Source: an uncultured Eubacteriales bacterium (GTDB taxonomy: Bacteria > Bacillota > Clostridia > Lachnospirales > Lachnospiraceae). Taken from it: DNA of 44,719 nucleotides. Shown here piece by piece: positions 15,329 to 23,226 of the stretch. The stretch lies in contig ONBN01000050.1 in NCBI GenBank assembly GCA_900316115.1, positions 1 to 44,719 of the forward strand. The letters run 5' to 3'. The notes beneath the pieces are model-generated. The model searched no databases. It was given only the letters and a program-made list of their open reading frames with translations, and was not told where the DNA came from. How positions within the stretch are numbered: position 1 is the first letter of the stretch; the number at the start of each line of letters is the position of its first letter. The translations under genes were made by a program, and so were the position numbers.

Positions 15329-15652
15329 TTAGTGTGAAAGAGAATCAACTTCTGTAGGATCTGTATCGTAAGGTGAAGCGGCAGGAAGCCAGATATGAAC
15401 TGATTCGATGCGGTTTTTGTCCAGTTTATCAACTACCAGCCGGATACCACTGTCCAATGTAACGGACTGTCCTTCTGTAGGCAGGCTGTCCAGCTGCTCA
15501 ATGATATAACCGCCAATGGAATCATAGTCTTCAGATACCATTTTGGTTCCAAGTGTTTCATTGATATCATCCAGCTTGGCTGAGCCAGAGGCTACATATT
15601 CACGGCCGGGCTGAAGCTCTTTCAGATCCTCAATCGCAACAACCGGATCCAT
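15329..15652 (-). pseudogene. 3' part of a frameshifted hemolysin-type (CNNM/CBS/CorC) gene
   Basis: This frame encodes the C-terminal CorC/HlyC domain (about 107 residues): VVAIEDLKELQPGREYVASGSAKLDDINETLG and GYIIEQLDSLPTEGQSV, which belongs on the end of the protein encoded just upstream. It has no ribosome site of its own, and its ATG at 15650-15652 lies inside the upstream frame. The two frames overlap by 31 bases and are offset by one. Confidence 0.75.
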
Positions 15653-16620
15653 TGTGTGATTTCTTCAAGCAGATCTTCCAATGTGACAAGGCCCGCGGTA
15701 GAACCGTATTCATCAAGCACAATGGCAAGATTCACAGATGCTTTACGCATTTCCAGCATCAGATCAGCAGTTCCCTTATATTCATAAGTAAAGTAAGGCT
15801 CACGAAGGAGCTCACGTACAGAAAAATCTTCTTTCTTTGGGTAAAGGATCAAATCCTTTACATTAATAATACCGATCACATTATCTGTGTTATCTTCATA
15901 AACCGGAAAACGTGTGTGCATATCTTTCTTGAAGATTTCCATTAATTCATCATAAGAAGCATTTACATCCACAAAGGTCATATCAATCCTTGGGATCATA
16001 ACGTCTTTTGCGGTGGAATCCCCAAAATCAAATACATTATAAATCATCTGTTTTTCTTCATTTTCAATCACACCGGCTTCCTGGCCTACATTAACAAGAG
16101 TACGCAGTTCGTGTTCAGTCATGAGCTGGGGCTTTGCGTCCGGATCCACTCTGAGAAGAAACATGATCCCTGCAGCAAGCTTGCCTACCACATAAACAGC
16201 CGGGGTCAGTACGATCATAAGAAAATAAATCGGACGGGCATAGGCAAGGGCAAGTTTTTCATTGTGAAGGGTAGCCAGAGTCTTTGGGGTGATCTCGCCG
16301 AAAAGCAGGATCACTAATGTAAGGATACCGGTAGCAATACCTACGTACATATTTCCGAAAACACGGATGGTTAAGGTGGTCATCAATGAAGATGTGGAAA
16401 TATTAACAATATTATTTCCAATTAAAACAGTGGTAAGCAGCTTACCAGTGTCTGCGATCACCTTTTCCAATGTGACGGCCCGCTTATTCCCCTGTTCGGC
16501 AAGGGAGTGGATACGGATCTTATTTACCGTTGTTAGTGCTGTTTCTGCTGATGAAAAGAAGGCGGACAGTACAATCAATATTACAATCGTGGCCGCCTGT
16601 ATAGGGACACCAGAATCCAA
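15622..16620 (-). pseudogene. Hemolysin family protein (CNNM-CBS), 5' part before frameshift
   Basis: This is a membrane protein of the UPF0053/CNNM transporter group, related to Mg/Co efflux proteins. The CNNM domain (residues ~1-180) has about three or four membrane segments (AATIVILIVLSAFFSSAETALTTV, IATGILTLVILLFGEITPKTLA), followed by a CBS pair (MIPRIDMTFVDVNASYDELMEIF, HTRFPVYEDNTDNVIGIINVKDLI, then NLAIVLDEYGSTAGLVTLEDLLEEI). Right after DLLEEI, where relatives have a conserved GEIRDEYD-like segment, the frame runs into a short aberrant tail and stops. The C-terminal domain continues in another frame. A promoter lies at 16654-16682; the TTG at 16618-16620 is the only reasonable start, 12 bases after GGAG. 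A truncated protein might still fold. Confidence 0.8.
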
Positions 16621-16653
16621 AATATATTCACGCTCCTTTAAATTTTTATAAGA

Positions 16654-16682
16654 AATATACAGTATTTTTATAGAAAAAGCAA
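16654..16682 (-). promoter_or_regulatory. Promoter of the hemolysin-type gene
   Basis: On the minus strand TTGCTT (16677-16682), a 17-base spacer and TATATT (16654-16659). Confidence 0.55.
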
Positions 16683-16739
16683 GGGAAAAGGGGGCCTGAA
16701 AAAAATATAAATTAGGGGGTGTCGAAAAAAGAAGAATTG

Positions 16740-16748
16740 TGATATAAT
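16740..16748 (+). promoter_or_regulatory. Extended -10 promoter of the surface protein gene
   Basis: TGA-TATAAT at 16740-16748 is an extended -10 element; the -35 region is poor. The transcript would have a leader of about 80 bases. Confidence 0.5.
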
Positions 16749-16835
16749 CATGCTGATAAAATTTAAAACAATTTATTACATAAACATTACAAAAGAATGA
16801 AAATTTGATATATACATTATAACAGAGGTGCCAAG

Positions 16836-18512
16836 ATGAAAAAAATGAAAAGAAAAAGTATTGCTATTTTAGCCGCTGCAGCTATTTCGATGTCACTGGC
16901 AGGCGGTCAGATTTCCCCTGTGTATGCAGGGTATCATTCATCATCTATTAAGAAAAGCAGTCTGATTCCTGACAACGTGACCATAGATGAGCCTACAGAA
17001 CTTTCGGAAGTGTCTTTGCCATCCAGTGAATACGGAACCTTATACTGGGTAGATGATTCTTTTGTTCCTACGAAAAGGACACAGAGCTGTAAGGTAGAAT
17101 TCAAACCATATGATTCTGTTGATCTGTCTTACATGTCCGGATGGGATGAGGAAGATGGAGTTTTAAAGGGAAAGGTTACAGTTGTAGTCAGCAGCATCTC
17201 AGGTGAGGATTATACCGAAGACGGAGAGAGCGATTACGAAGATTATGAGGATTATGAAGAAGATACAGAATACGGACAGGATGGTGGCGGACAGGAAGAT
17301 CCGGGATATACAGAAGAAGATACTGCTTCTGATCCGCAGGTAAGCCAGGCACCGGCAGCAGAACCGGATGCAGCAGGAGATCCAAATACAGAGCCATCGG
17401 CGGCACCTGATGGAGAAGATGCACAGCCTACGCAGGATCCTTCAGTAACTCAGCAGCCGGCAGATCCGTCAGCATTGCCGGAGCAGCCAGCCGCAACGGA
17501 TGATGCCCAGACTCCTCAGATCTCACAGCCAGCAGATACTGAAGTGACAGGGGATACCATTGATCCGGCAGCATCTGATACAGACCCATCTGCAGTGCCG
17601 GATACAGACCCGTCTGCAGTGCCTGATGCAGATCCTTCTGTAGTACCGGACGGAGATCAGGATTCACAGGATACAGATAATATTTTTGATCAGAAGGATG
17701 AGCCTATACAGGATGACCGTCCAGTAGAGGCAGAAGACACACTTACACCGGAAGAGCAGGCAGAGCGTGCAGCCCAGAACCACAGTTGCGCCGGCATTTC
17801 AGTTTCCGGTATTGAGCTTCCATGGTATGTACAGTTCAGGGCTACCAGTGGTGAGTCCTATCAGTTTACCAACGAAGATGAAGCAGCTATTTTCAGATCT
17901 TATGAGTTTGAACTCTGGAATCTTAAAACAGATACCAAGTACGAGATCCCGGATGGACAGTACATCAGCGTTACCGTTCCTGTAAAAGCAGGATACGAAT
18001 ACACCATCGAGCATCTGCTTGATAACGGCGCTATGGAGACCATCGTGCCAAGTGTAGACGGAAGCACCATGATTTTCAGTACCCACTCTTTCAGTCCTTT
18101 TGGGATTGCAGGAAGCAAGCCGCTGATCGGTGAGAATATTGCAGAAGACGGATATTCCGGAGGCACAATATCTGTTACTTCCACGCCAAAGCCTACATCA
18201 GCAGCTGTTCCTACCAAGGCTGTATCAGGTACTACAACCAATACAGTAAATACCAGCAGCACAGGCAGCAACACAACCAATACAACTGTGAATAACGGCA
18301 CTTCCACAGGAAATAGCAGTTCTGCTACGGGAAATGGCGGTTCTTCCACTTCCAGCCAGACCGGTAATCAGAATAACTCCGGCTCAGCAAATGGAACAGG
18401 AGTGGTACGTACCGGTGACAATACACCGGTAGGCACATTTGTGATCCTGGTTGTTGTAGCGGCAGTGGTAGTGATCCTTATTGTTGTTTTGAAGAAAAAG
18501 AAGAATAAATAA
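16836..18512 (+). CDS. Secreted acidic surface protein with C-terminal anchor
   Basis: This is a 558-residue extracellular protein of unknown function. It has a signal peptide (residues ~1-31, KRKSIAILAAAAISMSLAGG), a short folded N-terminal part, and a D/E/P/A/T-rich low-complexity region (~125-310). That region contains three tandem eight-residue repeats of the form D-T/A-D-P-S-A/V-V-P (248-271). A folded domain follows at ~315-430 (HSCAGISVSGIELPWYVQFRATSG to FSTHSFSPFGIAG), then a Ser/Thr/Asn/Gly stalk (~450-520). The C-terminus is VRTGDNTPV, a hydrophobic helix and KKKKNK. The TGD-helix-basic end resembles non-LPXTG sorting signals frequent in Lachnospiraceae; simple membrane anchoring is the alternative. 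GAGGTG precedes the ATG. Confidence 0.7.
   Translation: MKKMKRKSIAILAAAAISMSLAGGQISPVYAGYHSSSIKKSSLIPDNVTIDEPTELSEVSLPSSEYGTLYWVDDSFVPTKRTQSCKVEFKPYDSVDLSYMSGWDEEDGVLKGKVTVVVSSISGEDYTEDGESDYEDYEDYEEDTEYGQDGGGQEDPGYTEEDTASDPQVSQAPAAEPDAAGDPNTEPSAAPDGEDAQPTQDPSVTQQPADPSALPEQPAATDDAQTPQISQPADTEVTGDTIDPAASDTDPSAVPDTDPSAVPDADPSVVPDGDQDSQDTDNIFDQKDEPIQDDRPVEAEDTLTPEEQAERAAQNHSCAGISVSGIELPWYVQFRATSGESYQFTNEDEAAIFRSYEFELWNLKTDTKYEIPDGQYISVTVPVKAGYEYTIEHLLDNGAMETIVPSVDGSTMIFSTHSFSPFGIAGSKPLIGENIAEDGYSGGTISVTSTPKPTSAAVPTKAVSGTTTNTVNTSSTGSNTTNTTVNNGTSTGNSSSATGNGGSSTSSQTGNQNNSGSANGTGVVRTGDNTPVGTFVILVVVAAVVVILIVVLKKKKNK
17577..17648 (+). repeat. Three 24-bp in-frame tandem repeats
   Basis: Units at 17577-17600, 17601-17624 and 17625-17648 encode D-T-D-P-S-A-V-P (twice) and D-A-D-P-S-V-V-P in the acidic linker of the surface protein. 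Units 1 and 2 are nearly identical, pointing to a recent duplication. Confidence 0.85.
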
Positions 18513-18528
18513 TTAAATAATAATCTGC

Positions 18529-18568
18529 ACAGCCCTTCCATATACTGTCAATGGGAGGGCTGTTTTTT
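18529..18568 (+). terminator. Terminator hairpin overlapping the next gene's ribosome site
   Basis: ACAGCCCTTCC (18529-18539) pairs with GGGAGGGCTGT (18553-18563) over 11 bases with one wobble, and a T-run reaches 18568. The right arm contains GGGAGGG, the Shine-Dalgarno sequence for the ATG at 18569, so the same element ends the surface-protein transcript and masks the next start. Confidence 0.8.
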
Positions 18569-18919
18569 ATGAAAATGAAGGCTGTTTTAAAATCATTGCT
18601 CCTTGCCTATGGAATCACAGGTGTTTTTCTGCTGTTGCTTGCACTGGCGCTGTTTTCCTTTGACCTGTCTGAAAAAGCAGTTCAGGCCGGAATCCTTGCG
18701 GTGTACATACTGGCCTGTCTGACTGGTGGATATGGAGCGGGGAAAATGCTTAGAAAAGAAAAATATCTGTGGGGCCTGCTGGTGGGAATCTGTTATTTTT
18801 TTCTGCTTCTGATGGTTTCTGTTCTGGCAGGTGGAAAACCGGATATGACAATGAAACATATGATCACTACATTTTTTCTCTGCCTGGGCGGAGGCACCCT
18901 TGGAGGAATGTTGTCCTGA
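18569..18919 (+). CDS. TIGR04086 family membrane protein
   Basis: This is a small 116-residue integral membrane protein with four hydrophobic helices (LLLAYGITGVFLLLLALALF, AGILAVYILACLTGGYGAG, LWGLLVGICYFFLLLMVSVLAG, ITTFFLCLGGGTLGGML). Length, helix spacing and the GGYGAGKMLR loop fit TIGR04086, which lies next to the SCIFF peptide and maturase genes in many Clostridia. The function is unknown; membership in the scf locus is by neighbourhood only. The ATG at 18569 is chosen because GGGAGGG lies 9-10 bases upstream; a further in-frame start at 18551 would fall inside the hairpin. Confidence 0.75.
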   Translation: MKMKAVLKSLLLAYGITGVFLLLLALALFSFDLSEKAVQAGILAVYILACLTGGYGAGKMLRKEKYLWGLLVGICYFFLLLMVSVLAGGKPDMTMKHMITTFFLCLGGGTLGGMLS

Positions 18920-18958
18920 ACCTGTGGCAGCCAATTGAAAACCACACAAAAAAAAGGC

Positions 18959-18987
18959 TTTAAAAATGTATGGATCTATGCTATACT
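18959..18987 (+). promoter_or_regulatory. Promoter of scfA
   Basis: TTTAAA (18959-18964), a 17-base spacer and an extended -10 TGC-TATACT (18979-18987) lie about 33 bases before the scfA start. Confidence 0.5.
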
Positions 18988-19019
18988 TACCAGAGAATTT
19001 ACATAAGGAGGATCCTGTG

Positions 19020-19160
19020 ATGGAGCATATTAAAACATTAAATACAAAGAATCTTCAGAACACTGTAAAAAAAGGCGGCTGTGGAGAGTGCCAGACTTCC
19101 TGTCAGTCTGCATGTAAGACTTCCTGTACAGTAGGAAATCAGAGCTGCGAGAATAAATAA
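19020..19160 (+). CDS. scfA: SCIFF ranthipeptide precursor (six cysteines in forty-five)
   Basis: This is the 46-residue precursor of the SCIFF RiPP. The N-terminal leader has the conserved KTLNTKNLQNTVKKGGCG stretch. The core has six cysteines at 21, 24, 28, 32, 36 and 43, with thioether-acceptor threonine and serine residues between them (TSCQSACKTSC). The paired radical SAM enzyme encoded downstream joins cysteine sulfurs to the alpha or later carbons of acceptor residues. AAGGAGG precedes the ATG at 19020. The peptide is nearly universal in Clostridia and its biological role is unsettled (proposed signalling). Length and Cys count match the family definition exactly. Confidence 0.95.
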   Translation: MEHIKTLNTKNLQNTVKKGGCGECQTSCQSACKTSCTVGNQSCENK

Positions 19161-19237
19161 GATCTGGCGTATTATGAGAAGCTGCACAGGCAGCGGATCG
19201 CATTGGATGCCATAGCAGTTTGCTGTGAAAGTGAAAG

Positions 19238-19265
19238 TAAGCAGCGGGATGATTTCCGCTGCTTA
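19238..19265 (+). promoter_or_regulatory. Stem-loop between scfA and scfB
   Basis: TAAGCAGCGG (19238-19247) and CCGCTGCTTA (19256-19265) form a perfect ten-base stem with an eight-base loop. No strong T-tract follows, so it may be a weak attenuator or a 3'-stabilising hairpin that lets the peptide gene be expressed above the maturase. Confidence 0.6.
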
Positions 19266-19317
19266 TTCCTGCTTGTGCTGACAATGTATGGACAAAAATA
19301 GAAAGGACGTCAGAGAA

Positions 19318-20685
19318 ATGAGTCTGATTCACCGTTATCAGAGCAACGGTTACAATATTGTATTAGATATCAACAGCGGATGCATCCATGTTGTAGATCA
19401 GGTGACATATGAGGTGCTGCCTTATCTGGAGCAGGGGATGGCTGCCGATCAGATCGTAGAGGAACTGAAAGACATTTTTCCGGAGGATCAGATCCGTACA
19501 TCTGTTGCTGAGTGTGAGAAGCTTCAGAAAGAAGGCATGCTTTTCACAAAAGATATTTACGAAAATGTAATTGATGAATTTACCAAGAACAGGCAGACTG
19601 TAGTAAAGGCTCTTTGCCTTCATATTGCACATGACTGCAATCTGGCCTGTCGTTACTGCTTTGCTGAAGAGGGCGAGTACCACGGACGCAGGGCACTTAT
19701 GTCATTTGAAATTGGGAAAAAGGCACTGGATTTCCTGATCGCCAATTCCGGCTCCAGACGTAACCTGGAGGTGGATTTCTTTGGCGGAGAGCCACTGATG
19801 AACTGGAAAGTAGTGAAGGACCTGGTGAAATACGGCAGGGAGCAGGAAGCTCTTCATAATAAGAAGTTCCGCTTTACGCTTACCACCAATGGTGTACTGT
19901 TGAATGACGAGGTTATGGAGTTCTGCAACAAGGAAATGGGCAATGTGGTACTGAGCGTGGATGGAAGAAAAGAAGTCCACGACCATATGCGTCCTTTCCG
20001 CAAAGGAGCAGGCAGCTACGACCTGGTGATCCCCAAGTTTGAGAAGTTTGCAGATTCAAGAAATCAGGACAAGTATTATGTAAGGGGAACATTTACCCAT
20101 TACAATCTGGACTTTTCCAAGGATGTACTTCATCTGGCAGATCTTGGCTTTAAGCAGATTTCCGTGGAGCCTGTAGTGGCAGCTGATGATGAGGATTATG
20201 CTATCCGTCCTGAGGATGTGCCACAGATCATGGAGGAGTATGATATCCTTGCAAAGGAAATGATCAAAAGGGAAAAAGAAGGCAGAGGCTTTAATTTTTT
20301 CCATTTTATGATCGATCTTACCGGTGGCCCCTGTGTATATAAGAGGCTTTCCGGCTGCGGTTCAGGGACAGAGTACCTTGCAGTTACACCATGGGGGGAT
20401 TTCTATCCGTGCCACCAGTTTGTAGGCGAGGAAGAATACCTGATGGGTAATGTGGATGATGGCATTGTTAAGCCTCAGATCCAGAAAGATTTTTCCAGGT
20501 GCAATGTATATACAAAGCCTGCATGTAAAGAATGTTTTGCCAGATTTTACTGCAGCGGCGGATGCGCGGCTAATGCTTATCATTTCCAGAAAGACATTAA
20601 CGGCAATTATGAGATCGGATGCCAGCTCCAGAGGAAGCGTGTGGAGTGTGCGATCATGATAAAAGCTGCTCTTGCAGAGGCTTGA
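19318..20685 (+). CDS. scfB: Thioether cross-link-forming SCIFF peptide maturase (radical SAM/SPASM)
   Basis: This 455-residue radical SAM enzyme modifies ScfA. The N-terminal RiPP-recognition-like part (residues ~1-90) begins IHRYQSNGYNIVLDINSG. The radical SAM cluster is C107, C111, C114 in CNLACRYCFA, followed by the FFGGEPLMNW S-adenosylmethionine-binding strand. The C-terminal SPASM domain binds two more iron-sulfur clusters through cysteines in CGSGTEYLAVTP, YPCHQF, CNVYTKPACKECFARFYCSGGCAAN and GCQLQ. The start is the ATG at 19318, which matches the family N-terminus; an in-frame ATG at 19288 lacks a ribosome site. It lies directly after scfA and before secDF, the usual clostridial order. 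Confidence 0.95.
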   Translation: MSLIHRYQSNGYNIVLDINSGCIHVVDQVTYEVLPYLEQGMAADQIVEELKDIFPEDQIRTSVAECEKLQKEGMLFTKDIYENVIDEFTKNRQTVVKALCLHIAHDCNLACRYCFAEEGEYHGRRALMSFEIGKKALDFLIANSGSRRNLEVDFFGGEPLMNWKVVKDLVKYGREQEALHNKKFRFTLTTNGVLLNDEVMEFCNKEMGNVVLSVDGRKEVHDHMRPFRKGAGSYDLVIPKFEKFADSRNQDKYYVRGTFTHYNLDFSKDVLHLADLGFKQISVEPVVAADDEDYAIRPEDVPQIMEEYDILAKEMIKREKEGRGFNFFHFMIDLTGGPCVYKRLSGCGSGTEYLAVTPWGDFYPCHQFVGEEEYLMGNVDDGIVKPQIQKDFSRCNVYTKPACKECFARFYCSGGCAANAYHFQKDINGNYEIGCQLQRKRVECAIMIKAALAEA

Positions 20686-20739
20686 TCCTTTGCAGACCCC
20701 AAAACAGCAACAAAATTAAATTAAGAAGGGACAGGAACA

Positions 20740-23163
20740 ATGAAGAAATCAAGAGGCGTTGTAGTGCTGATTCTTGTAGCTATCCTGACAGGATTGTTCT
20801 GCTTTACAGCAGCTGTTGGATTTGGTCCTACAGGAACCGGTTCAGCCAAGAATATCAAGACAGGTCTTGATCTGGCAGGTGGTGTCAGCATTACATACAA
20901 AGCAAAAGAAAGCAACCCAAGCAGCGAAGATATGAGCGATACTGTTTATAAGCTGCAGAAACGTGTGGAACAGTACAGTACAGAGGCTCAGGTATACCAG
21001 GAGGGCAGTGACCGTATCAACGTAGAGATCCCTGGTGTTACAGATGCCAATGCTATCCTGGAAGAACTGGGTAAGCCAGGTTCTCTTTGCTTTATCCAGC
21101 AGACCGGCGATGACGGAGAGACCAACTTCCAGTATGATGCGAACAGCGAGACAGGATACAGCCTGACAAGAAGCCTGGATGAGATCCGCAAGCAGAACGG
21201 TGTTGTTCTGGAAGGAACAGATATAGCAGATGCTACAGGAGGTGCCATTCAGCGTCAGAATACAGGAACAAAGGAATACGTTGTAAACCTGACCCTTACA
21301 GACGATGGAAAGAAAAAGTTTGCAGATGCTACAGAAGCAAATGTAGGCAAACAGATCGCCATTGTTTATGATAATGGTATTTTAAGTGCACCGACTGTAA
21401 ATGAGGCTATTACCGGCGGTAAGGCAGAGATCAACGGACAGAAGAGTGTAGAAGAAGCACAGGAGCTTGCTTCTTACATCCGTATCGGTTCTCTTAGCCT
21501 TGAATTGGAAGAGATGAAATCCAGTGTAGTTGCTGCACAGCTTGGTGAGAAAGCGATTTCCACCAGTGTGATCGCAGGTGCTATCGGTCTTGTGATCGTT
21601 ATCCTGTTTATGATCATTGCATACAGGGCTCCTGGTGTGGTTGCAGCCATTGCCCTTGTATTCTATACAGCAGCAATGCTTGTTACATTAAATGCCTTTG
21701 ATATCACTCTTACGCTTCCTGGTATTGCAGGTATTATCCTTGGTATTGGTATGGCCGTGGATGCCAATGTTATCATATACGCCCGTATCCGTGAGGAGAT
21801 CGGCGCAGGTGCATCCGTGCGAAGCGCTATCAAGGCAGGTTTCTCAAAAGCATTTTCCGCTATCTTTGATGGTAACATTACCACACTTCTTGCAGCACTT
21901 GTGCTGATGAGACTTGGTACAGGTACAGTTAAAGGCTTTGCTTACACACTGGCGCTTGGTATTGTGATTTCCATGTTTACAGCGCTGGTTATTTCAAGGA
22001 TCGTGATCAATGCATTATATGCAGTAGGCGTCCATGATCCTAAGTTCTATGGTAAATCCGTAGAAAAGAAACCTATCAATTTTGTTGGAAAGAAAAATCT
22101 TTTCTTCACAATTTCACTGGTTGCGATTCTTGCAGGTTTTGTTGCAATGATCATTTTCAGCAGAACTTCAGGAAAAGCCCTGAATTACAGCCTTGAGTTC
22201 TCAGGCGGTACATCCACTACCGTAACCTTCAATGAGGATATGGACATCAGCCAGATCGATTCTGAGGTGACTCCGGTAGTAGAAGAGGTTACTGGTGACA
22301 AGAATGTTCAGCCTACCAAGGTTGTTGGTACCAATCAGGTAACGATCAAAACACGTTCTCTGAATCTTGACGAGCGTGAAGCATTAAATAAAGCACTTGT
22401 GGACAAGTTTGGAGTTGATGATTCCCTGATCTCTGCAGAGAGTATTTCAGCAACTGTCAGCAATGAGATGAGAAGAGACGCTATCGTTTCCGTTATCGTT
22501 GCTGCGATCCTGATGCTTCTGTACATCTGGTTCAGATTTAAGGATATCTGCTTTGCAGGTAGTGCTGTACTTGCACTTCTTCATGATGTGCTTGTTGTAC
22601 TTACCTTCTATGCGATTTCCAGAACCTCTGTAGGTAATACATTTATTGCCTGCATGCTGACCATTGTCGGTTACTCCATCAATGCCACCATCGTTATCTT
22701 TGACCGTATCCGTGAGAATCTTCACGGAAGCAAGAATCCGGAGCATATCGAAGAGGTTGTCAACAGAAGTATTACACAGACTCTTACAAGAAGTATTTAT
22801 ACATCCCTTACCACATTTATCATGGTCGCTGTGCTTTATGTGATGGGAGTATCTTCAGTAAAAGAGTTTGCAGCACCTCTGATGGTTGGTATCCTTTGCG
22901 GAGCTTATTCTTCTGTATGCATTACCGGTTCTCTGTGGCTGACTATGAAAGGCCACTGGAGAAAGGCAAAAGTTCAGCCAGTAGCTGCAACTGTTTCCAA
23001 TGCTTCTACATCTAAGAATGCGACAGCAAAGAAGCCTTCCAAACAGGAGCCGCCAAAAGCTGATCCTACACAGCCGAAAAAGAAAAACCGTAAGAGAGTC
23101 CAGGAACGTCTGGCAGCTCAGGAAGCAGCAAAGAATGCACAGGATGGCAATAAGAATGAATAA
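20740..23163 (+). CDS. secDF: Protein translocase subunit SecDF (fused)
   Basis: This is a single-chain SecD-SecF fusion of 807 residues that uses the ion gradient to pull secreted proteins through SecYEG. The SecD half has the first membrane helix, GLDLAGGVSITYKA, a large extracellular domain, TANVGKQIAIVYDNG-like P1-head strands, and the C-terminal helices with GIAGIILGIGMAVDANVIIYARIREE. The SecF half begins near residue 445 (INFVGKKNLFFTISL), with SLEFSGGTSTTV and TIVGYSINATIVIFDRIREN. The last ~65 residues are a basic, K/P/A/Q-rich cytoplasmic tail. AAGGGACAGG precedes the ATG. A terminator follows at 23176. Confidence 0.95.
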   Translation: MKKSRGVVVLILVAILTGLFCFTAAVGFGPTGTGSAKNIKTGLDLAGGVSITYKAKESNPSSEDMSDTVYKLQKRVEQYSTEAQVYQEGSDRINVEIPGVTDANAILEELGKPGSLCFIQQTGDDGETNFQYDANSETGYSLTRSLDEIRKQNGVVLEGTDIADATGGAIQRQNTGTKEYVVNLTLTDDGKKKFADATEANVGKQIAIVYDNGILSAPTVNEAITGGKAEINGQKSVEEAQELASYIRIGSLSLELEEMKSSVVAAQLGEKAISTSVIAGAIGLVIVILFMIIAYRAPGVVAAIALVFYTAAMLVTLNAFDITLTLPGIAGIILGIGMAVDANVIIYARIREEIGAGASVRSAIKAGFSKAFSAIFDGNITTLLAALVLMRLGTGTVKGFAYTLALGIVISMFTALVISRIVINALYAVGVHDPKFYGKSVEKKPINFVGKKNLFFTISLVAILAGFVAMIIFSRTSGKALNYSLEFSGGTSTTVTFNEDMDISQIDSEVTPVVEEVTGDKNVQPTKVVGTNQVTIKTRSLNLDEREALNKALVDKFGVDDSLISAESISATVSNEMRRDAIVSVIVAAILMLLYIWFRFKDICFAGSAVLALLHDVLVVLTFYAISRTSVGNTFIACMLTIVGYSINATIVIFDRIRENLHGSKNPEHIEEVVNRSITQTLTRSIYTSLTTFIMVAVLYVMGVSSVKEFAAPLMVGILCGAYSSVCITGSLWLTMKGHWRKAKVQPVAATVSNASTSKNATAKKPSKQEPPKADPTQPKKKNRKRVQERLAAQEAAKNAQDGNKNE

Positions 23164-23175
23164 ATAAAGAAAGTT

Positions 23176-23207
23176 CGGGACAGGCCTTAGGGTCTGCCCC
23201 GTTTTCT
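23176..23207 (+). terminator. Terminator after secDF
   Basis: CGGGACAG (23176-23183) pairs with CTGCCCCG (23194-23201) with one mismatch, followed by TTTTCTT. Confidence 0.75.
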
Positions 23208-23226
23208 TATATGCAGGAGTAGTTAC

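Noticed and set aside
18966..19019. Upstream in-frame extension of scfA
   Set aside because: The SCIFF family is about 45 residues and AAGGAGG sits directly before 19020, so the extension is untranslated leader.
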